Below are positions 23,520 to 34,370 of a stretch of 55,000 nt of DNA, piece after piece. Position 1 is the first letter of the stretch; every line of letters begins with the position of its first letter. The position numbers and the translations under genes were made by a program. The stretch comes from Paulinella micropora (lineage: Eukaryota > Cercozoa > Imbricatea > Euglyphida > Paulinellidae). A model generated the notes under the pieces. The model was given only the letters and a program-made list of their open reading frames with translations, did not search any database and had not been told where the DNA came from. The stretch covers positions 207,501 to 262,500 of the forward strand of contig WBZZ01005871.1 of NCBI GenBank assembly GCA_019918135.1. Reading direction: 5' to 3'.

Positions 23520-23578
23520 GATATTTGACAATTTCACTTTCATTCGTTTCACTCATTCTCGTTTATTGTCAAACATCG
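23520..23578. repeat. Palindrome family A at the minor capsid 3' end (element 1)
   Basis: GATATTTGACAA ... TTGTCAAACATCG. Read in frame by the terminal part of the minor capsid ORF. Absent from element 2. Confidence 0.8.
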
Positions 23579-23596
23579 AAACCATTAAAGCAAAAA

Positions 23597-23650
23597 CGAT
23601 GTTTGTAAAACACATGAGAGCGGAAGCGGAAGTGTGGATTTACAAATATC
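23597..23650. repeat. Palindrome family A, opposite orientation (element 1)
   Basis: CGATGTTTGTAAA ... TTTACAAATATC. Faces the copy at 23520-23578 and is also read in frame. Absent from element 2. Confidence 0.8.
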
Positions 23651-23740
23651 AATTAATTTTATTTTAATTATTTTTTTTCTATAATATATTCTCGTGAATT
23701 AGTTAATTTACACGACCGCTGAAAAAAAACAAAAGCAAAA

Positions 23741-25244
23741 ATGCAGCTAATGTATGGTGGTGAGTTGACTCATAGCCAGAGCGAACTTATCCGCGGTAAG
23801 TATTCGCTTAACAAACTTACTGCCCGCGAAAGTCTTGCGATTGTGCCGATTACCACCGTGGGGGGAATTGAATTAACTTTTGAAATTCCAACTCGTCCTT
23901 TGAACCTTGCGAGGTCTGTGTTGCGATTTACCTACACACCAGGTGCGGGTGGTGGTGGTGGAAGATACAACCGAATTCCAATGGACTGCCTTCCAATGAT
24001 TAAGACAATTGAACTGCGAAGCCGAAGCGGTCAGTATCTGTGTAATCTTCAACATGTAGGAAATTGCATTAAGATGATTTGGAAGCCTGAGATTTCTTAT
24101 GATAGATATATGGCTTTGGATAACCACGGGGCTGGGTCTGGTTATGGTGCTATGCTTCAAAAGTGTAATGTTGATAATCGTGCTACAACCGCCTTTAATG
24201 CTAACGTGTTTGCTGGCCAACAAGCAAGTGCTGCAACAGTTGCGGCAAGTATTAAAAACGATGCCAATCTTCAAGCAACATTGAATGTTTATGGTAATGC
24301 TATCACAGGAGCAATTTCCCCACCATCTGTCAATGCTCGTCGTCATAATGATTTGCTCATCGCTAACGGAACTGGTGCTGCCTCTGTTGTAAATGTCTCT
24401 TATGAGGAGGCGAAGTATTTTGAAGGTGGAGGCAGTAACACCACTACTCCAGTTATCAATGTGTCTATTCCTCTTGGTATGCTTTTTGGAACCATTTTTG
24501 AAATTGACAAGACTATTGGTTTTAATGAAATTCTTGATTTAAGGATTGTGTGGGAGGGAACACAGGAAACCATATTTTATGGAACTGATACCCTAGTGTT
24601 GGAGCAGGAGCGACTGCCACTGCACAGCCCGCAGATATTACCAACCTTAACCTCTTTCTTGCAGTTGAAACCGACCCTTATGTAATCTTGGGTGTTCAGC
24701 AAAAGATTGCTGGTGAAGGATTTTCGTTTAAGACCGAATACCCTATCTCTTGGAAAACTAGTCTTGCGGCGGGAACTCAGTCATTTGTTTTGAAGATGAA
24801 CCGCTCTCAGGGTGAGAGAATTCGCCGAATTTACACGAGTGGATTTAATAATACCGAAAGTTCAAACACCGCATTTGATTGCGATAACCGAGCACAGGCT
24901 AAGATTACTTCTTATTATACTACTTTAGATAGTAATAGAATTCAGCAGTTTGATATCGCTTGAGCCCGCGATGAAGACTATATGCTTTTGAAGGAAAAGG
25001 TTAAGGACTCTGCTATTTTGAACTCTAATGTGTATAAATATAACTGGCTCCACGTTGATTTCTGGGATCACAACCGCCCGCTTTATGACAAGAGAGAAGA
25101 AGTGGGATATGAAGTGGTCTATCCTTGGACACCGAACGGAGGTATGAATGGAGTGCTGAGGGAGCAGTCCAATTGAATTATTATACTTATGCTATTCTTC
25201 AGAGGATTATTGTTGTTAAGGGAATTGAAATTTTGATGAGTTGA
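23741..25244 (+). pseudogene. Major capsid protein of element 1
   Basis: Homologue of 36255-37802. Conserved start (GGEL..SxSELIRGKYSLNKLTARE), RPLNLARSVLRFTYTPGA and the KMIWKPE block are present. Frame changes occur near 24595, a TGA at 24961 and another shift near 25170. The stop codon falls in the first bases of a family A palindrome (25243-25301). Predicted double jelly-roll capsomer by family position; degraded here. Confidence 0.8.
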
Positions 25245-25301
25245 TATTTATCAACTTCACTCTCATTCGCTTCGCTCATTCTCGTTTGTTGATAAAAATC
25301 G
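25243..25301. repeat. Palindrome family A between major capsid and fibre-like gene (element 1)
   Basis: GATATTTATCAAC ... GTTGATAAAAATCG. Its first bases overlap the major capsid stop. The matching interval in element 2 (36202-36254) has no palindrome. Confidence 0.82.
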
Positions 25302-25344
25302 TGAAAAAAAAGGAAAAATATTTTTTGCTTTATATAAACAAGAG

Positions 25345-26585
25345 ATATCTCACCAGAGAAATTTAATCGCACAAAATCCTGACGAAAAGTTTGTAAATGT
25401 CAAAGTCGAATATGATGGACACATTGAAACTAATCATATGAAGATCGCTTTTGGTGAACCCTAACCAGTTCCTTAACACCAGTATTACAGGAAATCTTTC
25501 CATATACCATTAATACACGGATATGGTCATTAGCTTATACAAATGCGAGTGTTTCATTTCTGAATAATATGGCGGAATTAAAAACAACCGCTGATGCTAC
25601 CGCTGATGCCTATATGGAAAGCAAAAGAAAAATAAAATATCGCACAGGTATGGGTGTTGTAGCCCGCTTCACTGCTTTATGGACGACAGACGAAACCGAA
25701 AATTAATATTCGTGGATAGGTATCGGAGATGTCGGATTAATTAATGGTTTCTACTTTTACAAGACTAGAGACGAAGGAATGGGTATTCTACATTGCAAAG
25801 GAGGAACTCCAAGCGTATTTTATCAAGCATACTGGGATGACCCGTGCGACGGAACAGGAGATATGCCAGTAATAGACTGGACAAATGGAAATGTATTTCA
25901 AATTCAATTTCAATACTTAGGCTTTGGTGCTATTAAGTTTTCTATTGAAAATCCAAAGACAGGCGAATTTCAATTAGTCCATACAATTAAGTATGCGAAT
26001 GCCAACACTGGTGTCAGTCTGAGGAATACTACATTGCCATTTGTAGCACGAATTATTAATAATAATGTGGGAGTTGGAGTACAAAGACTAAAGACTGCCA
26101 GTTGTAGTTTGTTTGTTGAAGGCACCAACACTATTAATACAAGTATTACAAATACGGCGGAAAGGAGTAAAGCAGGTAATATAACTGAAAGCCCCATTTT
26201 AAGTATCAGGAATAAAGCACTATACAATAATATCCTAACCAACTATTCAAATGTATTTCCTTCATTGATAAGTATTACAAATGAACATAGTGAGTCTAAT
26301 ATTGTAAGAGTGGTATTGAACAGGACACTGACAGGAGCGGGTTTTGCTGATGTTGATGCCAAAACTTCAATTGTAGATATAGACACAAAAGCAACTGCTA
26401 TCGCAAACGGAACAATAATTTTTAAGATTTATGTTAATGCTGGCTCTACTCAGCAGATTAATCTCAGAACTTACGATATCCAATTAACCCCAAATGATGT
26501 ATTGACATTCACACAAAAGGCTGTGTCGGCAGGCGGGTCGGGTAATGGTATTAATATTATTGCTAACTTTATAGAGGATCATTGA
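25345..26585 (+). pseudogene. Fibre-like surface protein of element 1 (homologue 34966-36201)
   Basis: The start codon position is ATA instead of ATG, and the frame is broken near 25460 and by a TAA at about 25704. The rest (25779-26585) is open. Conserved block: QIQFQYLGFGAIKFSIENP, then TGEFQLVHTIKYAN. Similar blocks occur in phage and large DNA virus structural proteins. Probable virion protein next to the major capsid; exact role unknown. Confidence 0.72.
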
Positions 26586-26609
26586 AGCAAAAAATGATTG
26601 ATTTTTAAT

Positions 26610-27029
26610 TTACTTTATTTTTTTGTATCTTTCTTTTACAATACGAAGAACATCGCTCGCTTTCCTCACCATACATCCTTCTTCTGTGCATCCTTCGTCT
26701 GTAGCATTCGCTATACATCCTTTGTCTGTAGCATTCGCTATATCTTCACCAACATTAGCCTTTATTTCAGTGATACCAGTCTCTTTTAAATCAGTCTCCT
26801 TAAAAGGTGTGCGTGGTTCATCAACCAACACGTTTTCTAATGGAATAACTACTTTCACATTGTCGTCATAATGATGATTTTGTTTGAAATCAACATTTGG
26901 CTTGTATTGTTCATAGAAAGAAACAATGTCAGGTTTATTCCATTTAATCGTAGGCTTTTTAATGTCGCTGTCCATGTTCCATTTTTCAATTTCGTTTAAG
27001 TAGTCCTGTTTGGTGTTCAGGTCAGTCAT
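26610..27029 (-). pseudogene. Small Polinton protein of element 1 (homologue 34371-34823), C-terminal domain lost
   Basis: Starts MTDLNTKQDYLNEIEKW like the element 2 copy. The middle contains a duplicated ANATDxGC unit at 26680-26735. The C-terminal ExoX-like domain seen in element 2 is missing; the frame ends in a basic tail. Convergent with the fibre-like gene. Confidence 0.7.
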
Positions 27030-27057
27030 CATATATATAAAGATATTTTATTTTATT

Positions 27058-27348
27058 TTATTGTAAATATTTTTTTACTTCATTTTTAATGTCTGTAAAT
27101 TTATCAAACCACGGCTGACGGATAACCCATTCCAAATATCGCTTATCAATAACCGCTACATCTTGAATTTTCTTCCCGCGATATTTACCAAATGGAAAAG
27201 TATCCTTTGGTTTTGATGAATTACTATTATCAATTTCCTTTATTTGGTCTTAAATTACCTTTTGAATATCTTTCAATGTGAAAGTTTCATTTTTTGTTTC
27301 AATTGAAAGTTTTTGAAACTTCTCGCATAGTCTGGTGAGGGCGGTCAT
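27058..27348 (-). pseudogene. ExoX-like C-terminal domain protein of element 1 (homologue 34052-34342)
   Basis: One in-frame TAA near 27254 interrupts an otherwise readable 96-codon gene. The second half has FPFGKYRGKKIQDVA and YLEWVIRQPWF, the pattern of the ExoX-like C-terminal (DUF3820-type) domain. It lies directly downstream of polymerase, as in element 2. Confidence 0.72.
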
Positions 27349-27403
27349 TGGTCTATATAGACTGGTAAAAAAGATTTTATTAAAAAAATTAATTAATTGA
27401 CAT

Positions 27404-29748
27404 TTAAAGTATCATTTGATATCCGTAAGGGATACTATCGTTATCTGTGTAGAATTTACGTCCGCATCATCTTGATTTATTAACTACTTTTATGAAGTTC
27501 TTTTGGTGTTGTATGCTAAATTGTTCTATGTGTTGTTGTTTGCTGTTTCTGATGGTATGTATCTTCTTCATTATGAAGTCTCTTGTGTTTGTTAGGCTTT
27601 CACCCTTATCCATTAATTAATAAGCGGTTGGATTTAATTTTTTTCCTCTAAAGTAGAAATGAGTTTTACCTTTCAAAATCAACATTATCGCCTTTCTTTA
27701 CATGCTCCAACATATATAATTTTGTTGCTATCCATAATCCCCTTATTATTTTGCAACCAGTTCCAAGGTCGTCATCCATTCCACCGATTGTTTTATCTCT
27801 AAACTTTTAATTCTTTCAATGTTATTCACATGTGATTGAATGCTGTCTGTATCGGTATAATAATAGTCATTGTCGGCGTTGTTGTCTGGATTAGCCTCTG
27901 TCATATACTTATACATAATCTGTCGGCTGTATGCTAGGATAAATGCCCCGTAGTGAGTGGGTTTTGTAATTTTTCTTCTTTTTCTTGTTAATCTCGTGGA
28001 ATACCTGATATAAGCCAAAGTTCGTCATTGAATTTTTCAATATCAGTTATAACATTCTCAGAACAAAACTTCCAATACTCGTGATTTTAAATATATATTT
28101 GCTTATTGTGTTTATCGGTCTCTGGATAGTCTTACAATATAAAGCATTCATGAACAACTTAGCCAATAAATAGTGGAGTTCCTTTCTTTGAGTTTTGTTT
28201 CTTCTTGAATAAGTCTAATATAATATTTGAATACTGGTTCTGCTTCTTCCGTGTAATAGCCACGATTAATTTTTACTTGATAACCCAAATTAATCATATC
28301 TTCAATATCAATAGAAGTAAGCCATTGGTCATTCATATCTCTTAAATCCACTTCAAATAACCCTTGCTATCTCTGTATGGCACTTGCGGATGAAGTAAAG
28401 TTTTAGGGCATACATAATCAACATTATATATTCCAATTTTTCCTTTCATTTCACCTTCGCACTCTTTGATTTCGCCTGTCATAAAAATTCTAACATAGCA
28501 GTTAGATAGAGTGAGACGACATCAGCATCAATAAGATAATCAACAATCTCATCAAAACTTATTTCGTCTCTTTTATATTTTCATATTGCTTAGAGATAAA
28601 TCTTCTTTTTGCTTGGGTAAGTCCTCGCTCTATACCGCTCTTCTAAAATCCTTCTCCTGTTTTAAATTAGGTAGTTGTATCATATACTTTCCGTCTATTT
28701 TCTTTTTCCATAGATTGAAGGTTAATGAAGAAGTAGAGATAAAAGCAGTTAGGTTTGTTTTATGTTCTTCATATGTCTGCTTATTTAGTGTGTCGCGTAA
28801 TTCTTTAAGACCCATAACATCTTTCTCTAAGTATGTTAAACATTCTTTCTTCGTTTTATCATCCATCTCTTCCCATCTTTTCCCCTTGCTATGGTCAAAG
28901 TCTCCTTTCAATACATTACAGCCTAATGTTTCAAGGTTCTTTTTTAGGATTCCCTCTGTGTGCTTACACAGATATCCCAGAATTTAATGTTCTTGTATTC
29001 TATAGAAATAATAGCTCCATTATTTATTGATGGTGTGTCTTTTATCTTTCCTTTGATTAATTCTTTTTGAAGGAAGTAGTGGTTAAATTTACTACCATTA
29101 AAGGCATTAACATATAATGTAGCCTTAGGATTTCGTTTCTTTAATTTTTCAGCATATTCAAGAATTATATCAAAAAGTTCAGATATACAATTATAACCCG
29201 CTACATATTTAAACCGATATCAGCGATTGTGTAGCAAGCGATATAAGGAGTGTGTAATTCATATGTGTTCGTAAATGTTTCAAGGTTATAATGAAATAAT
29301 TCGTCCTGATTATTATATTTCATTTCTTTAAAAGAAGTTAATAATGACCTTACCTGTTTATCTTTTTATCTAAGTTTTGCTTTCGCATATGAAACACTTT
29401 TATCATTACAAGTGTGTTTATTATAATATTTAGTGAAACAATTAGGACACTTATTTTTATTTCTTTTTACAAAACCTAAGTAATGTCCTTTTGCTAAATA
29501 ACAAAGCACATCCGCAGTAATTAAGGGGTCTGTAAAGTTTTTAAAGGTTTGTTTTGAAGAAGAGTCTGTCGTTTCAAAATATTTTCCTTCAATACAATAT
29601 TTTTAATATTTCAAATCCAACTGAAAAAGGTATGTATGAATTGGGTTCAAGATTAAACTCATTTCTGATATCATTACATACTTTTTTATTCAGTTTTGAT
29701 TTTCCTTTCATTGGTAAATTCAATATATCCTTGAAGACATAGAAGAAG
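27404..29748 (-). pseudogene. polB: Protein-primed DNA polymerase B of element 1, C-terminal part
   Basis: Minus-strand fragments match 31400-33972 of the intact polymerase: exonuclease block around 28600-28930 (DVMGLKELRD), palm segments near 28480-28560 and 27860-27900 (YYTDTDS), and the C-terminus at 27404. Many frameshifts. The frame is cut at 29748 by element 2 and resumes at 50726 with a 6-base target duplication on both sides. Confidence 0.88.
29743..29748. repeat. Element 2 target-site duplication, left copy (aagaag)
   Basis: Six bases immediately left of the AGTAGT terminus, repeated at 50720-50725. Six-base duplications are typical of Polintons. Confidence 0.9.
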
Positions 29749-29876
29749 AGTAGTATAATATGAAATTTACAAGGGTCGTTTTTCGTGCCTTAAAACGACC
29801 TCATAAATTTCATTTCTCGTCTCCTATTGCTAGTTTGAACAATCAATACAAGAGCATAAAACACCCCAAAGAGCCC
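29749..29876 (+). repeat. Element 2 left terminal inverted repeat (128 bp)
   Basis: Matches 50592-50719 in reverse complement with a single visible mismatch. It contains a two-tier stem-loop: outer arms ATGAAATTT/AAATTTCAT (29760-29768, 29805-29813), inner arms GGTCGTTTT/AAAACGACC (29774-29782, 29792-29800) and a 9-base loop containing TGCCT. Confidence 0.95.
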
Positions 29877-29947
29877 TCCACAGAGCGCCTTTTTATTTTA
29901 GATAACTATAATATAAAAGAACATTAATATAAAAGAATATCTCAAAC

Positions 29948-30187
29948 ATGTTTGAGATTACTCGCAAACAGAAGAGAGCAGAATATGTAAAGGAAAGAAG
30001 AAAACAGAAATATACATGTGTATGCGGTAAAGTAATAGGGATATATGGAAAATATCAACATGAAAAATCAGACTTTCATAGAGACTTCTTTGCGGAGAAA
30101 GAAGAGGTTATGATTGGAGGACATAAAGTTATTCGTATAATTCGTAGAAATGACGACATGGAAAGATATTATAAAAATCACTCGTGA
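29948..30187 (+). CDS. Small zinc-finger protein (N-terminally shortened)
   Basis: 79 codons, basic. One CxC...H.....H finger is visible (CVCGKVIGIYGKYQHEKSDFH). The homologue in element 1 (51609-52062) has an extra N-terminal AP2-like part; here only about 70 bases separate the TIR from this start, so that part is missing. DNA binding is likely; the role is unknown. Confidence 0.65.
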   Translation: MFEITRKQKRAEYVKERRKQKYTCVCGKVIGIYGKYQHEKSDFHRDFFAEKEEVMIGGHKVIRIIRRNDDMERYYKNHS

Positions 30188-30192
30188 TTTGT

Positions 30193-30558
30193 TATAAAAT
30201 GTAAAACCATTTAAAGAAATAAATATTATTACTTATATAATATGTCTTCTATAATGATACAAGCGGACAAGGAATTGAAAGAACTATACAACTTACATTT
30301 TCCAGAAGCATTAGCAGGCGATAGAAGGATTAAGAAATACACTAGAAGAGAAACGCTTCAACGATATAGCAAAGCCTTTAAGTTTTGGGATGAACAGAAA
30401 AACAAAGCATTAGAGGCTCCAACAATGTTGAGTATCCACAAATGGGAAATATGTGAAGAAGCAATAAGTCAACTTAAATTAAGGGTGATGATTGTATTAA
30501 ATAATAAAATGTAAAACCATTTAAAGAAATAAATTATATTACTTATAATATAGATATG
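30193..30558 (+). repeat. Direct repeat flanking an inserted small gene
   Basis: About 48 bases at 30193-30243 and again at 30503-30558, sharing ataaaatgtaaaacc, atttaaagaaataaat and the TATAATATG-type start signal. They bracket the ORF at 30242-30514. Confidence 0.75.
30242..30514 (+). CDS. Hypothetical 90-aa protein unique to element 2
   Basis: ATG directly follows acttatataat. Helical and charged, no Cys, no membrane segment. It has no counterpart in element 1 and lies between two copies of a direct repeat that includes the start signal, so it looks like an accessory gene gained by insertion or duplication. Not recognised. Confidence 0.6.
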   Translation: MSSIMIQADKELKELYNLHFPEALAGDRRIKKYTRRETLQRYSKAFKFWDEQKNKALEAPTMLSIHKWEICEEAISQLKLRVMIVLNNKM

Positions 30559-30732
30559 AGGAGACACAAGAAATATCTCACACCCGAGGACAAACGAAAG
30601 GCTAACTCCGAAAAGGCGCTCGCATATTACAAAAGAAATAAGGATGAAATTAATCAAAAGAGGAAGGAGCAATTAAAAGAACGAAACAGAAAACTTAAGG
30701 AATATGAAGAAATGAAGGCGAGAGGAGTATAA
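30556..30732 (+). CDS. Small basic protein, 58 aa (homologue 51386-51571)
   Basis: Highly charged, with HKKYLTPEDKRKANSEKAL and a Lys/Arg/Glu-rich helix. Conserved between the two Polintons over nearly its whole length, which argues it is a real gene despite the size. The YLTPEDKRKANSEKALAYY pattern resembles short phage and NCLDV proteins. Role unknown. Confidence 0.7.
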   Translation: MRRHKKYLTPEDKRKANSEKALAYYKRNKDEINQKRKEQLKERNRKLKEYEEMKARGV

Positions 30733-30861
30733 AAAACAAAAAAAACGAAAAAAGATTTTTTTATGAATTTCATGTTAAAGGTAAGACAATTTATATATAT
30801 AGGTAAAACAATTTAATTTATTTTCATTATTTTTATATCCTAACTAATATAAAAGTAAAAT

Positions 30862-33800
30862 ATGCCACCACCATTACCGCCAAGACCAGCGAAGGAAAAT
30901 GTAGAACTAGCGAAGGTAAGGGCGAATTTGAAGAAAACTACAACAAGAGAAAACAAAAGGGAATTTAAAGTAGTAGAGTTGAAATCTAGGCGAGACAATA
31001 GATTAAACTCTCTTACATACGAGAAGCAAGGATTAGATATAAACTTTTATGATACTGACGCATTAGAGCGAGAGGTTCTACTTCCAATACTATTAGATGC
31101 GAAAAGAAATGGTATGACAGGAAATGCGGACGTTCATATTACTATAACCTATATAACAGACCACGAAGAATTAAATAGATATTATAAAAAGAAAACATTT
31201 AATTCGTTTCAAATAAAAAACTATGACTATTTTATTGAAATGTTAAATGAGTTTAACATAAGCAATATTGAAGCGTCTGGACTTGGTTATGAAAGGATTA
31301 TTGAATATGCTAAGGTAGTAGTAGTTCAAGAAAACGGAGGAGGATGCTATGAGGGAAAATACAAAAGCAAACAAACGAAATATGAGGAAAGTATATTAAT
31401 ATCTCCCGCCAGCAAAAATAATGATTGCTTATTCTTCCTTTGTAAAGACATTCTCAATATGCCACTTATTAATAGAAAAAGATGTAATGATATTAGAGAA
31501 CAATTCAATCTTTCTAATGATTGCCCTATACCATTCTCTACAGCCGTAAAAATCCTTGATACTTTGATAAAAGAAGGAAAGACATATGAAATAACAAATG
31601 CCTTAACAAAAGAAACTATAAGCACGAACAACATCGGAGAAGAAGCGGATATTATGATTTACTTAGAGAATAACCACTATTTTGGATTAATTAAAAGATG
31701 TAAAAAGAAATGTGAAAAATGCCTGACTAAGTATTTTACTAAACATACTTGTAATCCAAAAATGATAAATTATGCGAATAGAGAAATATTAAAGAATGGA
31801 AAGAGACATTTAATAACGAAGGCGCATAAAGAAAAATATAATAATAAAGATGAACTTCTTCATTACGACCTTGAAACTTTTAGAAATAACACTCTTGCTG
31901 ACGGCTTTGATATTCACGACTGCTATATAGTCGGATATACTCAAGGGACTGAAGGATTTAAATATTTCGCTGGTAAAGATTGTATTTCTAAATTTCTTGA
32001 CTTTGTCTTAGAGAGAGGAAGAAAGTTAGCAGTAGAATGGGCTAACAAACGACCACCATATCTCCAACGCGTCGGAGATATTCCAGTCAAGAAAGTAGCA
32101 GGAGTAAGAAAGAAAAAGAAGAAAGATGTAGAAGCACCAATATTATATGTGAATGGTTTTAACGGGGCGAACTTTGACCACTACTTTATTAAACAGGAAT
32201 TAATAAGAAGAGGTATCAAACCAAAATCACATATGATTAATAATGGCTCAATAATCTCTTTACAATTTGAAAATATCAAAATGTGGGATATGTGTAAGCA
32301 TACTCAGGGGACGTTAAAAGAAAACTTAGAAAATATGAAATGTAAAACTCTTAAAGGAGATTTCGACCGCGACAAGGCTTCTACTTGGGAAACAATGAGC
32401 GAAGAAGTAAGAAATAAGTGTCTTGAATATTTGAAGTGTGATGTTATGGGGTTAAAAGAGTTATATGACAAAATAAACACAGAGATATTTGAAAAACACT
32501 CAGTGAATTTAACTTCATACATTTCAACTTCAAGCCTTGCTTTTAATATCTGGAAGAAAATGATTGATGGTAAGCACGATGTAAGACTCCCAACTATCGA
32601 ACAAGAGCAAGCGTTTAGAAAAGCGGTTATCGGAGCAAGAACATATCCAAGCAAAAAAAGATTTATTTCAAAACAATACAAGGACTACTTAGCGGGGAAA
32701 ATCACATTTGACGAATTAACCGATTATTTAGTTGATGCGGATGTCGTATCTTTATACCCAACAGCGATGCTTAATTTATTTATGGTTGGAGAAATTAAAC
32801 TGGCTATCGCACCATTTGATTATAATAATCTTCCTATCGGTATTTACAATGTTGATTATATCTCACCAAAAGACATTCTACATTCAAGAATAGGACAGAG
32901 AAATAAAATGGGCTCATTAAAGTGGAATTTAGCGGATATGAAAGACCAATGGCTTACAAGTGTTGATATTGAAGATATGATTAAGGAAGGCTACAATATA
33001 ACAATTCATAAAGGATATTATACAGAGGAGGCTGAACCAGTTTTCAAAGAATACATATTAGAAATGTTTAAGGCGAAAGAAAATAGCGAAAAAGGCACAC
33101 CGCAATATTTATTAGCCAAACTATTTATGAATTCGTTATACGGAAAGATGATACAACGACCTATCCCAACAGAAGCAGAATATATTAAATCAAATGAGGA
33201 GTATTGGAAATTTTGGACGAAAAATTATATATCTGATGTGGTTGAATTCAAAGATAAAGACGGAAACAAACTTTGGCACGTATCTGGAATGCCTAGAAAT
33301 GAAGTAATAATTGAAGGTAGCATAACTAAACCTTCTCACTACGGGGCTTTCATTCTAGCATATAGCAGGCGAATTATGTATAACTACATAAAAGAGGCTA
33401 ATCCAAATAAAGATATAGAGGCTGATTTCTATTACACCGATACCGATAGTCTAGTGTTGCATGTTAGGTTCGCCAAACTAATCAAAAGGCTTGGTGATAA
33501 ATCTCTTGGTGGTATAACGGATGACTTAGGAGATTGTTGTAAGATAATAAGAGGAATATGGATTGCTCCTGAATTGTATATGTTAGAATTTACAACGAAT
33601 GAAGCCTTTCTCCCTTACCTTACTAAGAATGACTTGAAACATAAAGACAAAGGTGTTCATATAATCGAATGCTACGAAAACGAGGGAGTAAAAAAGAGAT
33701 ACTACCACCTTAGAGCTAAGGGGTTGAATTCAAAGGGGTTAAATCCAGAAGTATATGAAAAGATGGATTTAGGTGAAAGCATTGAAAATGTTAGAGATTT

Positions 33801-33972
33801 TCAAATGAAGAAAATTCATTTATCACGAAATAGCAAACAGCAAAACATTAACCATTTCAGCATAGTTCATACTACAAACATAAAAAAGAAAGTTAATGAG
33901 AATAAATGGTGCGGACGCGAGTTTATCAACAAAAATGATAGTATCCCACAAGGCTTCCATATCCACTCCTAG
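30862..33972 (+). CDS. polB: Protein-primed family B DNA polymerase, intact (1036 aa)
   Basis: Replicates the linear element from protein-capped ends. Exonuclease motifs: ExoI HYDLETF (about residue 335), ExoII FNGANFDHYF (about 437), ExoIII-like EYLKCDVMGL (about 530). Polymerase motifs: A DVVSLYPTAML (about 630), B KLFMNSLYGK (about 756), C YYTDTDS (about 860). The N-terminal 150 residues precede the exonuclease, as in Polinton polymerases. The start ATG at 30862 opens a Pro-rich leader MPPPLPPRP. A 24-bp palindrome (32058-32081) sits in a segment absent from element 1. This is the best preserved large gene here. Confidence 0.96.
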   Translation: MPPPLPPRPAKENVELAKVRANLKKTTTRENKREFKVVELKSRRDNRLNSLTYEKQGLDINFYDTDALEREVLLPILLDAKRNGMTGNADVHITITYITDHEELNRYYKKKTFNSFQIKNYDYFIEMLNEFNISNIEASGLGYERIIEYAKVVVVQENGGGCYEGKYKSKQTKYEESILISPASKNNDCLFFLCKDILNMPLINRKRCNDIREQFNLSNDCPIPFSTAVKILDTLIKEGKTYEITNALTKETISTNNIGEEADIMIYLENNHYFGLIKRCKKKCEKCLTKYFTKHTCNPKMINYANREILKNGKRHLITKAHKEKYNNKDELLHYDLETFRNNTLADGFDIHDCYIVGYTQGTEGFKYFAGKDCISKFLDFVLERGRKLAVEWANKRPPYLQRVGDIPVKKVAGVRKKKKKDVEAPILYVNGFNGANFDHYFIKQELIRRGIKPKSHMINNGSIISLQFENIKMWDMCKHTQGTLKENLENMKCKTLKGDFDRDKASTWETMSEEVRNKCLEYLKCDVMGLKELYDKINTEIFEKHSVNLTSYISTSSLAFNIWKKMIDGKHDVRLPTIEQEQAFRKAVIGARTYPSKKRFISKQYKDYLAGKITFDELTDYLVDADVVSLYPTAMLNLFMVGEIKLAIAPFDYNNLPIGIYNVDYISPKDILHSRIGQRNKMGSLKWNLADMKDQWLTSVDIEDMIKEGYNITIHKGYYTEEAEPVFKEYILEMFKAKENSEKGTPQYLLAKLFMNSLYGKMIQRPIPTEAEYIKSNEEYWKFWTKNYISDVVEFKDKDGNKLWHVSGMPRNEVIIEGSITKPSHYGAFILAYSRRIMYNYIKEANPNKDIEADFYYTDTDSLVLHVRFAKLIKRLGDKSLGGITDDLGDCCKIIRGIWIAPELYMLEFTTNEAFLPYLTKNDLKHKDKGVHIIECYENEGVKKRYYHLRAKGLNSKGLNPEVYEKMDLGESIENVRDFQMKKIHLSRNSKQQNINHFSIVHTTNIKKKVNENKWCGREFINKNDSIPQGFHIHS
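32058..32081. repeat. Palindrome inside the polymerase reading frame
   Basis: ATATCTCC/GGAGATAT with an 8-base loop, in a roughly 25-residue segment between ExoI and ExoII that element 1 lacks. The frame is kept. Confidence 0.7.
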
Positions 33973-34051
33973 ATTAAAGACGTTTAACAACGAAGTTGAT
34001 AAATAGATAATTAATTTTTTTTCTATAAAATATATACCATATACTATACCA

Positions 34052-34342
34052 ATGACCGCCCTAACCAGACTATGCGAGAAGTTTGAGAAACTCTCTATTG
34101 AAAATAAAAAAGAAACATTTTCTCTTACCGATGTTAAAAAGATAATTACTGACGAAATCCAAATGATTGAAAAGGCACGGGCAGGTAAGCCAAAGGATAC
34201 TTTTCCATTTGGTAAGTATAAAGGTAAGAAAATTCAAGATGTTGCTACAATTGACAAACCATACCTTGAATGGGTTATGAAACAGGCGTGGTTTGAGAAA
34301 TTTACAGATATTAAAAGTGAAGTAAAAAAATATTTACAATAA
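34052..34342 (+). CDS. ExoX-like C-terminal domain protein (96 aa)
   Basis: Residues about 50-96 read FPFGKYKGKKIQDVA, then YLEWVMKQAWF, matching the small domain found at the C-terminus of exonuclease X and in DUF3820 proteins. No nuclease catalytic domain is present. It follows polymerase by 79 bases, same strand. A DNA-binding or replication accessory role is inference. Confidence 0.8.
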   Translation: MTALTRLCEKFEKLSIENKKETFSLTDVKKIITDEIQMIEKARAGKPKDTFPFGKYKGKKIQDVATIDKPYLEWVMKQAWFEKFTDIKSEVKKYLQ

Positions 34343-34370
34343 AAAATAAAATTTTGCTATACATATATCA

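Larger units (their letters stand above)
22732..23667 (+). pseudogene. Minor capsid (penton-like) protein of element 1
   Basis: Homologue of 37884-38694. Starts with a GGRSSGIYYINSKNR block, then IPEGNYTMNNF, a motif style common in Polinton and polinton-like virus penton proteins. Frameshifts near 22995, 23175 and 23290. The last frame reads through two family A palindromes (23520-23578, 23597-23650) to a stop at 23667, giving a longer C-terminus than in element 2. It lies directly upstream of the major capsid gene. Confidence 0.72.
6613..29748 (-). mobile_element. Element 1, left part: older, inverted, degraded Maverick/Polinton
   Basis: Contains, from left to right, integrase, charged protein, tail fibre, membrane protein, Cys-rich protein, 119-aa protein, ATPase, basic protein, protease, minor capsid, major capsid, fibre-like protein, two small proteins and the C-terminal part of polymerase B. 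The order mirrors element 2. Most genes carry stops or frameshifts. It is interrupted by copia at 8608-14717 and is cut at 29748 by element 2; it resumes at 50726. Similarity to the integrase end of element 2 fades near 6613, and roughly 1.5 kb present at the matching end of element 2 is missing here. Confidence 0.9.

Noticed and set aside
28586..29030. Plus-strand frames of 65-133 codons opposite the element 1 polymerase
   Set aside because: Shadows of the degraded polymerase on the minus strand.
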